In this document: positions 22,070 through 33,420 of the stretch, piece after piece | Layout: every line of letters begins with the position of its first letter | How positions within the stretch are numbered: the first letter of the stretch is position 1 | Source of the DNA: Siphonodentalium dalli | Lineage: Eukaryota > Mollusca > Scaphopoda > Gadilida > Siphonodentaliidae | DNA length: 64,000 nucleotides | Direction of reading: 5' to 3' | Assembly: GCA_032622095.1 (NCBI GenBank) | Contig: CP136062.1 | Location: forward strand, 197,479,887-197,543,886 | Program-made: the position numbers and the translations under genes | The notes under the pieces: model-generated | What the model saw: only the letters and a program-made list of their open reading frames with translations | Databases searched by the model: none | What the model was told of the DNA's origin: nothing

Positions 22070-22496
22070 CCATTTACCCAACAAACCGGCCAAAACCGGC
22101 CAAATAAAGCTTCAACAGCCTAAAATATCTTCGGTCTGTCTCAATAACACCATACAAATATGGATATCATTGGAACCGGTTCATTGACCACATTGTGATG
22201 GTTACAGTTATGCCCTGTGTCAATGCATTCTGTTATATATGCGAGTCGACCATAGGTCGCCTCGCATATATAAGAGAATGCATTGGCCTAAAAAACACTT
22301 TTTTAAACACTTTTTACCATTCTTTTTTTAGATTCTTTAACAATTTTATAATTTTTTCTTACATTTTTTAACAATTTTTATAATATTTTTCTACATTCTT
22401 TGACAATTTTATCATTTTTAATATGTGTTAAGCCAATGCATTATCTTATATATGCGAGGCGACCTATGGTCGACTCGCATATATAAGAGAATGCAT
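22070..22496 (+). mobile_element. piggyBac-type MITE, copy 3 (right end lost)
   Basis: TTAA at 22066-22069 precedes CATTTACCCAACAAACCGG. It carries the same two palindromes (about 22219-22287 and 22431-22496), separated by a longer AT-rich spacer with internal TTTTACATTTTTTAACAATT-like duplications. The sequence breaks inside the second palindrome's right arm at 22496, so the right TIR is missing. Confidence 0.82.
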
Positions 22497-22637
22497 GTCG
22501 TCTCCATCCGTACCAAAAGTATAGATCTTCAAATATTCGTTCTCGTCGCCTGATGGTTCGGTTTCATGTGGCCTTTTCTTGCTACTGGACCTCTCTTTCC
22601 TCGTATCCAGTTCCGAATCGGACCTTAAGTATAATTT

Positions 22638-24351
22638 CATGGCCGGATTTGTCATCTCCGGTTTAAACCTCCGAGTTTAAACCTGGTTTAAACCTACATT
22701 GGCGGTCCAGCCAAACCGGGTCTAAGGGGGCGTTTTTGTCGTTCAGTTACCAACTAATTGACAACTTGATTTGGTGATATGAGCATACATTCAAACTACC
22801 CTCTTACCTATCGGACCAAAAGACAAGCCGATCTAATGGTTATTGACACGTCATAAATAATCGCGAACGCGTGCACGATTTATTCATTGAGAAATTAGTA
22901 TCGCTCATGGACCATTAATCCGATCTCTTTGTGGGTTTAAATCAATTTGACAAGGGCATGTTTCTCAACACGAGCTTCGCGCGCTGTTTATCACTTTGTC
23001 TGTGATTGATTTTCTACAAGATGCTTTACCCGCCAAGACAAAATTTGGTGTATTTACATGTATATCTGTATATATTAAAGGATATAGGAGCTGTATATAT
23101 GTTTGTCCGTTAGTCTGTTTGCAACTGTTCTAAAACTGATTTAAAAATAAGACAAATTTAATTTGAAAAACAAAATGAAAAGATTGTGTTGTTAAATTGA
23201 GCAAGGAGTTGTATCTAACAAGAAACAATATTTAAAATTTATATTAATATTTGTTTGTTTTCAATATAATTAATTTTATTTTTTTAAATTAAAATGTTCA
23301 AATGATCAAAATTTGCGCAAATGTGACGCAGGCTCCTGTCGCACGAAGAGGCCGCAGGCCCCTCTGACGCTGAATAAAGGCTCCATAATCGAGTCAATTC
23401 TGGACTATATATTACATGCGTTGCTTTTTTTCAATGTAATAAATGTTCCGTCATGCAGAAAATCAAATAGTTCCCAGGTTTTGAACTGGTGGAATATTAT
23501 GGGAATTTATGGGCGGAGCCAGAGTAGAGCTTTGTGGCATGATCTACATCAAAATAAGTTATCAAATTTGACTCTTAAAGCAATATAAGTTTAGGATTGC
23601 AAACTATGTGCATATGATATCTGGTCATGCAGTAGCATCGTTTTGGTGTCAACATTAAAACGTTGAACCATTCAAATGAATTCGTAGAAAACACCAGTAT
23701 TTGTGATTGCCACAAGCCAAAAAAAAAAAAACCCAAGATAGTTGTAAAAATCATACTGAAGGAACATGTCAATATCTGAGCAAAGGTCGCGTGCGAATGA
23801 ATCAACTGTGACATGATAACACCAGTCGGCAACCGCCACTTGGACACACCCTCACTCGAAATAATTTACAGCTCCACCCTTTGATTGATTGTTTCACAAT
23901 TATAAACCGCGATAAAGAAAAGACGGATTCGTCATCTCAAGTTTAGCCTGGGAAAGCTGGTTTAGCTGGACCGCCGAATTAGATGGTTTAGTTGCCGGTT
24001 TAAGCTTATAAAACGCCAAAAAAATATCGAAATTGACAAAAACTTATCCCCACACGCTTTATAGGTGTGAGTGCTTCTCGCTTTTAAATTTCCAATCAAA
24101 ATATGGTCGCTGTCGTAATTATTGATTTTTGCAATCAATAAAACGAGACATAGTACGATTAGGAAAGTACGATTAAATTTCTCGACGATACAGAGACACT
24201 ACTGCCAAACCACTGGTCTGGCTGGACCAGGTTTAAACCAGTGATGACGAATGCGTCACTTAGACCTGCGGATTTTGCTGACTCACGGCGGTTTAAACCT
24301 AGAGGTTTACGTAGACCAGGTTTAAACCTGAGATGACAAATCGGGCCCATG
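22638..24351 (+). mobile_element. GGTTTAAACC element, copy A (1.7 kb)
   Basis: The left end is CATGGCCGGATTTGTCATCT; the right end in complement is CATGGGCCCGATTTGTCATC, an inverted pair. Subterminal zones are dense in GGTTTAAACC (left 22661-22700; right 24225-24330). An internal block at 23921 (GACGGATTCGTCATCTCAAG) repeats the terminal motif, so the element may be composite. A second copy lies inverted at 58668-60534. CATG stands at all four ends, so it is either part of the TIR or a fixed target. No transposase was recognised; A-rich and T-rich interior. Confidence 0.85.
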
Positions 24352-24599
24352 TGTTTGTTTCGAACGATCACAATTGCAACCAGGGGTCAATACTATGAAA
24401 CTTTTTCTTTGTAAGAATCTACAATTGTTTGTAAGAAATAACAATTTATCATTCCGCCAATACTATGAACCTACGATTACAAACATAAATCACAAATAGT
24501 ACGTGTTCTTTGTATTTACAAATATCTCCAATCACAAAGATTGTTCGAGTACTATGAAACATAATTTTTCAGTTTTCGCATCCTTAACCCGGATAATAT

Positions 24600-24990
24600 A
24601 TATATCTATGATACGCAGGGACGTGGCGACAAGGGGTCGATTCACCCCATCGTGAAAATATTTTGTCAGCTAGAAATTTCAAGTACAACCCACAGGGACG
24701 TCGCGACAAGGGGGTTGAGTTATGTTTCTCGCTCCAAACATTTTATCAACACGTTCAACAGCTGGAAATTTGATACCTGAAAGAACATGAATTGGAAATT
24801 TTACAACAACAATAGGTTGAACTTGTTCTGTTATTTTGTTTTTTCCAACAATTTATTAGGGGGTATGTTTTGTTTTAGACCAACATTTGCATATTTACCT
24901 CCTTTGGTCAAAAGTTTGGATTGAAATGGCCTATATTTAGAAATTGTCAAACCTTATGGGGTGTCAGCTTGGATGTGATGTAGCAGTATG
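24600..24990. repeat. TTGGAAATTT family, copy
   Basis: Contains CAGGGACGTGGCGACAAGGG twice in part (24618, 24692), then AACAATAGGTTGAACTTGTTC, CCAACAATTTATTAGGG and AGACCAACATTTGCATATTT, matching 54.6-54.8 kb closely and 52.97-53.2 kb more weakly. Confidence 0.75.
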
Positions 24991-25746
24991 TGTTCCTTGT
25001 AACTACTGAAATTACCCAATTTATTGAAAGTTACAACGTTAAGAACTTGTCTAGAATGTCTATATAGGGTGTCAAACATAAATTGTTGATTTTCACATCC
25101 TTAAACCAAAGCATATAACCATCTGATTCTCAGGGATGTAGCCCCCCTTATGAAAATGTGTTATCAATGGGAATCTCATAAACAGGGACATGGCGATAGT
25201 GGTCTTGGGAACACGATGCCTGGCACATTACAGCTGTTCAGAATAGGAAGGGGCGAGTAGCTGCCAAATCGTATGAGTCACAACATCTCTGACAAAAGTT
25301 AGTGATTAATACAAATAGTGAGTGATACTTGCGGATTATAGCCAACATTAGCATGTAACATGTACTTACCATAATCAATGATATATCCAAGAATGGATAA
25401 AAATGACGCGTGTTCCCAATGTGAGTATGGTTTTTCGCTCAAGTATGCATTGCGAGGTAAATGATACTCATGTTCATGGGCGGATTATCCTTTGAGTTTC
25501 AATGTGGTCACGGTAAAGGACACGAATACGAAGATGCAAGCACAGTTTTCATAAATGACTAGAGCATAAATGCAGTGACGTGGCAAGATGCTCTCTTCGA
25601 TGCACCAACGTCGATATCCAACTGTATCCCCACCCCTCAATTATAAACTTCTATTTCTGTGAAATGTAATTGTTTACCCCGGTTGGCTTCTGATTTTCAA
25701 GCTGTAACAGTAAGTTGTGCACCCCCGCCCCTTGGATTGGACATAT

Positions 25747-26008
25747 TGACTAAATATGACTAACTTAGTGTTAGTCACAAACATGTTGAGTAACTTTGGT
25801 CAATTATTGGAATTATTTGCACATAATTCAGCAACTTTAATTTACGCCTTCCAATTGACTAAGAAAAGTCCCCATTTCTTAGTCGTTATGACTAACATTA
25901 CCCTAGTAATTTTGATTAATGTTATGCCTCAGTCATGTTGGCCGAACTAAGTCAGTCATCCTGAGGAAAAACGTTTGACTAACATATGTTAGTCATATTG
26001 ACTAAGTT
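25747..26008. mobile_element. TGACTAAC foldback MITE (~262 bp)
   Basis: The left end TTGACTAAATATGACTAAC pairs with the right end GTTAGTCATATTGACTAA. TGACTAA/TTAGTCA motifs recur inside. It lies within the larger TIR element. No target duplication was resolved. Confidence 0.65.
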
Positions 26009-26866
26009 TTGTTATCAGCGTAGAAAAATTAAAATAAATATTTTATTTACACAAACTGAATGGTTGTAAATTTGTAATTAGTAAAAACAATGATACCAAA
26101 TTGTTTGTAGTACTCGTTATTACACTGACTTGTACTTACATACACACACTACAAACGAACCGTTTAATTGTTAACTTGCGCAGACAAGTGGTCATCAACA
26201 TAGCAATCGGTGAACCGATTGGATAGCTCTGATTAGCGTTCACCTCTCAACTTATGATTGGTTATTTCTTTTGTAACTTTGGCCCGCCGTGATTCAATAT
26301 ACTGTTAATCACTCACAGGCAAAGGTTTGTCCGTAAGCAATCTACAATAATCAACAGTAGATCTTTGTGAAATTTGCGAGATTTTGTTAGCTCATCGTTT
26401 CATAGTACCGGCGTTCTCACTAATCACAATATGATAGCACGCATTGTAACTTCCCCATATAAATTGTTGTCAGTTATTTTAGCCCTATATACATGTCCGT
26501 CTAATTTGAACTGGTATTCAATTAACACCGATAACAGGTGCATGGGAGCAGAGTGGGGAGTTAGTTTTTTCTAAGTTTTACAGCTGCCTTTTAGGGGTTT
26601 CACCTCTCGCCCAGTCTAAGGTATTACAATAATACGGCTAAATTGTCCCTGTACTATGAAACCACTGTGATAGTTAACACAAATTTGTAATTACAAATTA
26701 ATAAATACAATTTGTATTTACAGGTATAAACTTGTTCATAGTATTGACCCCTGATCAGATCAATATTACTAATGGCGTGAACTGAGATATTCGCGCGCGT
26801 TCAATCTACTCACTAACATTGTAACGTGTTAATTAGGTGAGGGATAAACCTGCCTCGGAGCTTATA

Positions 26867-26927
26867 AATTCGGCCACATAATGTTCTCTGGCACGTAGCG
26901 CCCCGGAGCACATTATGTGACCGAATT
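26867..26927. other. Stem-loop, 18-bp stem with 25-base loop
   Basis: AATTCGGCCACATAATGT (26867-26884) pairs with ACATTATGTGACCGAATT (26910-26927) with one mismatch. No homologous copy was seen elsewhere in the window. It could be a tiny foldback element or a structured RNA; there is no other evidence. Confidence 0.6.
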
Positions 26928-27015
26928 CCTAAGACCCAATGCTGGTTTTTCTGACTTAAAAGTCCGTGCATATTATCAGATAATGTCGCCGCCGGCCTCG
27001 ATATGATATGATATC

Positions 27016-27201
27016 ATGGCTCGAATTTCCAACTCAAGCATGATAATTATTTGTGTGTATATGTATTTTTTGTGTTTGTTTATCGGTTTTAGCTATGCTT
27101 GTCCCCCAGTTGTCCACATCTCGACCAGTTTTCTATTTATGTGCTACAGCCATGACTACTCTATACACTGCAAATGGTATAACTTAAGTTGTCAGGTATA
27201 G
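27016..27201 (+). CDS. Possible small secreted peptide frame
   Basis: 61 codons: an N-terminal hydrophobic stretch (MIIICVYMYFLCLFIGFSYA) followed by a short tail with cysteines. It would look like a signal peptide plus a mature part, but Cys and aromatic residues are common in AT-rich chance frames, and no promoter or partner exon is visible. Confidence 0.13.
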   Translation: MARISNSSMIIICVYMYFLCLFIGFSYACPPVVHISTSFLFMCYSHDYSIHCKWYNLSCQV

Positions 27202-27369
27202 ATATCGTTCAGTATAGGGTTATCATTGGATACTTCAACCAACGCAGGTCTGAGGGAAGAATCTTCAGTGGCTAAATTTTTCTTCCATTTGGTGCCGAAA
27301 TCTAGGTGTTTTAATGTTTTTTTATATGATTAAGTCTAATCAAATTATCAAACGACATTAAAATTAATC

Positions 27370-30200
27370 CCGGACATCATGAAAATGAAGTTATGTTGAT
27401 CTCTCACTACACTATTAGAAATCTGAGAAATAAAATTTCCAAGCTTACTGGACATGTAGATGATTACAATATTGCATATTTTACTGAAACCCATTTTAAC
27501 CATAATGTACTTAATGATAAAATGTCTCCACCAAACTTCCAGGACCCAGTATGAATATGGGGTGTACTAGCAGTCTACTTTTATAACAGCACTATTTTTC
27601 GGTCCCTTCTAGATATTGGTTTTGATGACGAAATTATATGGTTTGAAATTGGAACAGCGAAGTTCCTCCTTTGCGTCACCATATCGACCAGACAGAGCAT
27701 GTAGTGATTATTATTGGGAAGACCGTGACGTTTAAATTTAAAAAGCTCTTTCCGTCAACCAACTAGTGTGTGATCTGAACTATAATCAGAACCGACATGG
27801 GTATCCCCAACCACTCAGACATTAATCGATCATAGTATTATAAGTGACGTGTTATCTGCTATATTAGATCTCGGATTATCTGATCATAGCTCCACGTCGG
27901 CGGAAATAATATTTCCAAACCGCAAACAAAAAATACATGCAAGTAAGAATTACTATAAAGCTGACTTCGTTGTGATGAATTCAGAAAAAAACTGATTGGT
28001 CAAACATAGTGCCTACTACAAAACCGAACAAACATATTGATCAGATTGTCGACAACTTGACACATAATTACCTATATATAGCCAAAAAAAGTATATACAA
28101 TGTCAAACTAACAATTCGAGCAATGACAAACCGTGGTCCGATTCACTTATATATTATATAAGCGATCGTCTTCGGAAATAGCTTTACGAACACATCCATT
28201 TCATAAGGAGCAAAACAAACAAATCTGATATAAAGTTAACAATTTGAAAAAAATCAGCCAAAGAAAGTTATTTGAGCGAACTTGACGAAAATCTAAAAAC
28301 AAACACTGATACTAAACATTTCTAGCATGTGGTTAAACAACTCTTTAAATAAATTATCCAAAGGTAAAAAAATTCCGTGTTTAATTACAAAAACATCCTC
28401 TTTGACGAAGACGTCCACAAAGCTGAGTTTTGAACGAAGTCTTCACAGAAATAGTACTCTAAAAAATCAAATTGACAGAAGAAATAGCAACGATACTTAA
28501 AGGCTTACACACAGATAAGGCTACATGCTCTGGCGGTTTAAGTAATAACATGCTGAAGGAAACGCACACCTCCGTATGTAAACCACTTTGTTTAATATTT
28601 AATAAATCCACTAAGGTGTGTCGTTTCCCAACGGCATGGACAATGGCTAATATTACTCCCCTCTTCAAGAAAGGAGACAGACAAGATCCAACAAATTACC
28701 GTCCGATATCAGCTGTGTTGTCAAAATTCTTTAAAGAACAATTTCAACAAAGTTTCAGAGCACATGCTCTTAAACAATTTATTATATAAAAATCAATCAG
28801 GTTTCGTTCCCAATCATAGTACTGAAATGCAGCTTATCGAGATAATCAATAATTTGTGCAACGCCTTCGATGCTGGGGTAACTAATCGTGCAGTTTTTTT
28901 GGACATTTCTAAAGCATTCGATAAAGTTTGGCACCGCGGATTATTATTAAAATTAGAACAATATTATATTAATTGTAAACTCCTAGAATGGTTTCAAAAC
29001 TACCGGATCAAAAGGCAACAAAGAGTTATGGTCAATTCGTGCGTCTCAAATTATACCAAAATTAAAGTTGTGTCCCCAGGGATCAGTTGTCGGTCCTCTG
29101 ATGTTTCTCATTTACACAAACGACATAGCCGTTCGCATTAAATAACAAAAGAGACTATATGCCGACGATACGTGCGTTACTAACAGCAGTTCCGAATTTA
29201 CTCAACTCGAATGCATCCTAAATGAAGATATGGGGCAAATGAAATTTTGGGCAGACACATGGAAGGTAAAATTCAATGGTTCCAAAACAGACTTAACGTT
29301 ATTCACAACCAAATAAAACCTAGTGAAACCAATACTAATTCGTGATGATGTGCGACTGGAATATTCTAAATAAGAGAAACACTTAGGTCTGGAAATTGAT
29401 GATGATCTCACCTGGAACACACATATAGACAATATATGTCAGAAGGTTTATGCCAGATTGTCTCATATTCGAAAACTCAAACATACACTCAACCGTGAAA
29501 CTCTATATGTGTCATATGTAGGCTCTCCAATGGAGTATGGTGGTACTGTTTGGTCCAGGGCACCTGCTTACATGATAAACAGATTGGATGATATTCAATT
29601 CGAGGCAGCCAGAATAGTTACAAGGTGTACTCGATCTGTTCCGAATGATAGGCTTCTTGTCGCACTTAGATGTGAGAATCTAGAAAATCGACGTTACACT
29701 AGACGAATAACGATATTCCATAACATTGTTAAAAAGGGCCTCTACTTATCTCGTTAACTCACCCCCCCCACCCACGTTCCGCGAAAGGTGTAACAAAGAC
29801 CTACGTAACGCATCCGACCTTATCCCACCAAACACCGGAAGTAAGTGAACCGACGTGACCTTCTTTCCTACTTGCATTAATCAAGTAACGCTCTCGGAAA
29901 ATTCATCTTTAAGGAATCAATTAAACGGAAACTAATCAAACCGCCAAAATACTTCAATGTCGGTAAACGTTTACTAAATATTTCCCATTTCAGACTGAGA
30001 AATGAATGTAGCAACTTACAAGCTGATAAACTGCAAAATTATATCGCTGATACTAAAGCATGTACATGCGGGTATCACGAAGAGAAGGCATTTCGTTATT
30101 TTTTTAATGTCCAGTGCATTTTATGCCAGAATAAGTCTGGACAATAAACGTTTGGTCTTCAACATTTATTCACTAAACATTGATATTTGGAGACCCTGAC
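27370..30200 (+). pseudogene. LINE remnant B: endonuclease plus reverse transcriptase
   Basis: The most complete LINE here. Endonuclease (about 27400-27920): SHYTIRNLRNKISKLTG, then YNIAYFTETHFNHNV, DDEIIWFEIGTAKFLL, YRPDRACSDYYWED, and a terminal SDVLSAILDLGLSDHSS whose SDH is the catalytic histidine region of APE-type nucleases. Reverse transcriptase (28472-29200): ITPLFKKGDRQDPTNYRPIS, YKNQSGFVPNHSTEMQ, FLDISKAFDKVWHRGL, then YADDT near 29158. Post-RT: KHLGLEIDDDLTWNTHI, VYARLSHIRKLKHTLN, then an RLRNECSNLQADKLQNYIAD knuckle region (about 29995-30110). At least six frame breaks or stops. The order matches Jockey/CR1-like LINEs. Inactive. Confidence 0.93.
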
Positions 30201-30683
30201 CGAGAGAATAATTAAAACGAGTTCATTTTCAAAGCTGTCCAAGACTTAAGAGACACCACTTCCACAGACACAGCAAACATTCAACATATCTGAGTTTGGA
30301 AAGAGATATACCTGAATGATTTCGACTCTGCCAGATCCCTACATGTCACTCATTGAAACAAGCTCAGAGAGGGAGAGAGAGAAAGAGATTGATACGAGTA
30401 AATAAAACCTGATAACATAGACTTGGATTAAAGGGGGGCTAGCACTAACACAAAACTTGTTGTATACTTTCTTAGATATGTATAATGTATATAGCCACTG
30501 TTACCATGCTGGTATTCTAAAGTTGTATTAAGTGTTGTTGTCTTCGGGAGAAAAGCTTCATCTAAGTGGCTACCACTTGACCTCAAAACCCGTCACCATA
30601 TTATTTTGGTAAATATGTTTAAACCAAACCTAAATTCTATCCCACGTCGGCGTCTCTTAAATGCACGTATGTCACGAACTCTA
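30201..30683. other. No recognised gene; possible LINE 3' sequence
   Basis: Contains a short GA-rich run (30366-30390). It may include the untranslated 3' end of LINE remnant B; no poly-A or tandem tail was identified. Confidence 0.35.
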
Positions 30684-30842
30684 TTTTGTCAAATGATCGT
30701 CGTAATAACAAGTGCGCATTATTCGGACACCTATAAATGTGCATTATTTAAATAATGCACAGTTGTCCTTCAAATAATGCACACCTACTGTCTAAATAAT
30801 AATGTACACTTGTTGTCAATAGTGGTCATTCGACAAAATAAC
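30684..30842. mobile_element. Small palindromic MITE centred on a 24-bp perfect palindrome
   Basis: The ends CTATTTTGTCAAATGATC and TGGTCATTCGACAAAATAAC are inverted partners. GTGCATTATTT repeats face each other inside, and positions 30738-30761 are a perfect palindrome around ATTTAAAT. No target duplication was resolved. Confidence 0.6.
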
Positions 30843-32286
30843 ATTCAAGGCGACACAATGGGATAATCCGCAGGTGACTGTTAATTAATTCAATTGACCA
30901 GAAAACCCCGATTCGTTTTATTAACCATTTTGATACATTCGTATCAGCATTTCCTGCAATTTTCAACACTTTTGACAAAATTGCAAATCATGTGTTCCAA
31001 AGGTGACAACGAAAGGGGTTAAATGCAGATAAATTCACACGTCAACATAACCACCCGACATACCTGTGATCTAAATTTGTTTAGAACAAAACAGCTATTT
31101 AAATTGAATATTCATATATACTCTAGTAGCTGAGGGCGTTTTGTATGCACTTTTATGTCCAGAGCAAAACTCTTCACGAATCCACTAATTGAAGGTACAC
31201 GAACAATATTTGGTTGGTGACACATTTCCCATTGAGGGCGAAATGGGTCAAATGGCCACGCCCCTTTTTGCGCGAAGTACTACCACCCGCCGTGACTATA
31301 TCTCCAGAACCGTTGGACATAGGGGGTCATGTGACCACTCAAAATGTGCAGAATGGCCACATTATGGGGGGTCAGTAATACATTTTCATATCCAAAAGTC
31401 AATGGTTTTTAAGATAATTGCCAAAAACAAAAAAACATCCATTTTTAAGGGCCCAATTTTGGGGTTCAGCACTTTTATCTCAAAGCTGAGCCCCCAATTC
31501 AAATTTTATTGATCTATATCCATCGGTGTCACATATAGGTATAATTTCTGTACCATTTTTGGATGAGATTGACCTCCAAGGAGCTCTTGACCCTGAAAAT
31601 AAGGTTTTTGGATGGAATATATTGGTCGTAGAATGAAAAACAGACATTTTCCCAATAACAAAGATGTTGAGGAAATCATCAATTATACGGTATTTGATCA
31701 GTAACCTAAAACTCCTACAAAAAGGTTACCTGGTGATATAATTTGAATGTAGTTCATCTTTTGTTATCTAGATTTCATGGCCTTTGATGTGAGATGGCTG
31801 CCAAAATGGTTATAAATGGAATGACATATATCACATTAGCAATATACTTGTAAATGAGTTCAATGTGTTATTTTCTTTAAACTTATGGGAGAACAGGGTG
31901 TTTTTATGGTATTCTAATGTTGAATTGAATTATACTCAGCCCACAAGTAGGTTTAGTAAATGTTGAGTTACTACAATTTGATCAATCAGTATGATTCAGT
32001 AGTCGAGCAGGTTGTGTCTTTATCAGTCCCACATCAATTTTGATTGGCTGCATCACCATTTTGTATAAAGGTTCTACAATTTCCCTAACATGTACATTAT
32101 TCTAGAACAAATAATGGCTAGCCTGGAGTGAGTTAGAAGAAAAATACAAGCATCAGTTGATATGCAGATATAAATACATACAAATCTACATTCTGCATGT
32201 AGCCATGCTATGCAATCCTCCCTTATGTTTCAACTTATCAAGGAAAAATGATCACATTACCAATGTCTATGATAGTCAGATGTTTT

Positions 32287-32343
32287 TGTAGATTTTGTAG
32301 ATTTGTGGATGTTGTAGATTTTGTAGATTTGTGGATGTTGTAA
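32287..32343. repeat. Short tandem repeat, ~27-bp unit, two copies
   Basis: TAGATTTTGTAGATTTGTGG plus ATGTTG occurs twice in tandem. Confidence 0.8.
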
Positions 32344-33039
32344 TGCAATATATATCTCCATTATAGTTGCAAAAAATTATTTTTCATTTCGTCCCTTTAA
32401 ATTGACTTTTATTTTTTATGTATGTATATGTGCCACTCCAAAAATGTCAGTAAAAGTACTGTAAACCGTTTGGTTTGATGTTATATGCACAGGAGATATA
32501 TATATATACTTTACATGTCAAATATTGTGAACCCTGCAGGTACGTTTATGTGTGTCAGTCGCCTTATGTGTGTGATGTACATGCAGTAACTACATGTATA
32601 TTCTAGTGAAATTTATGGTCTGCACTCTGCAGTATTTCAAAAACATGCTATGGCCATGCCTACATATACATATGTGTGTACATATACATATGTACACTGA
32701 TTCAAACACAATGATTGTCAGGTTATAATCTATGTTTGAGGAAAGTTACTATGTATTTTTCATTTGTGTTGCATTTGTCAATATTAATGGGTCCCAGGAG
32801 TCCAGATGTTACTAGTGCAGAGCCCATTTAATTTTCATGAAACTGGTGGACTTCATGTCTATACTCCTAAATAAACATGACTCTGAGTCTTATCAGACCA
32901 AGACGGTATTGTGTAGGTTTTACTAGAATTATATTTAGAAAAGACTCAACCATTATTGTTCCACTGCCCTTATCACAATATATTCATTTGGCAGTATTCA
33001 TCCCAAGTTTAGTGGTGATGCTAATACATTTGGTATGAT

Positions 33040-33420
33040 ATTTAGGTAGAGCAAAGCGATCTGAACGAATCGAGGATAAGCCACAATGTGTAGAAAACAT
33101 TAAAAAACATGTATATTGTGAAATATTTTAATAATGGGTGCTGGTTTTTACAAACTGGACATAATTGAGATGACTATTCCTGTTGTTTACCAAACATCAG
33201 CGTACACAATCAAATTTTGAAGTATATATGTTCTTGAATGTTGCATACAGACACTGACTTTTGCACAAATTGCTCGGGTTAGCCAAACAATGCAAAAATA
33301 ACCAACTTTAGGTAAAATGATGGTACTTGACAGAATTGCTTTGACCTACAAACATATCAATCCAGCAGTACCCATCAGCATAATATACAATTAGCAGGAC
33401 CACTTAACCTGAGGTGGTAT
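33040..33420 (+). mobile_element. TIR element family D, copy 3 (partial)
   Basis: Aligns with 8.6-9.16 kb: ATATTGTGAAATATTTTAAT, TATATATGTTCTTGAATGTT and the right end CAATTAGCAGGACCACTTAAC. It has one copy of the unit that became a 27-bp array in copy 1 (near 33268). It lies inside the long-TIR element. Confidence 0.6.

Larger units (their letters stand above)
24381..26753 (+). mobile_element. 2.4-kb TIR element with nested repeats
   Basis: The ends are CAGGGGTCAATACTATGAA (24381) and its complement TTCATAGTATTGACCCCTG ending at 26753. Subterminal repeats of AATACTATGAA and GTACTATGAAAC lie within ~200 bp of each end. A CAGGGGT start is hAT-like, but I find no 8-bp target duplication. Inside are a TTGGAAATTT-family copy (24.6-25.0 kb) and a TGACTAAC foldback (25747-26008). 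No transposase is seen. Confidence 0.7.

Noticed and set aside
24159-24371. 70-codon minus-strand frame
   Set aside because: It lies in the subterminal GGTTTAAACC zone of a transposon and is not conserved in copy B.
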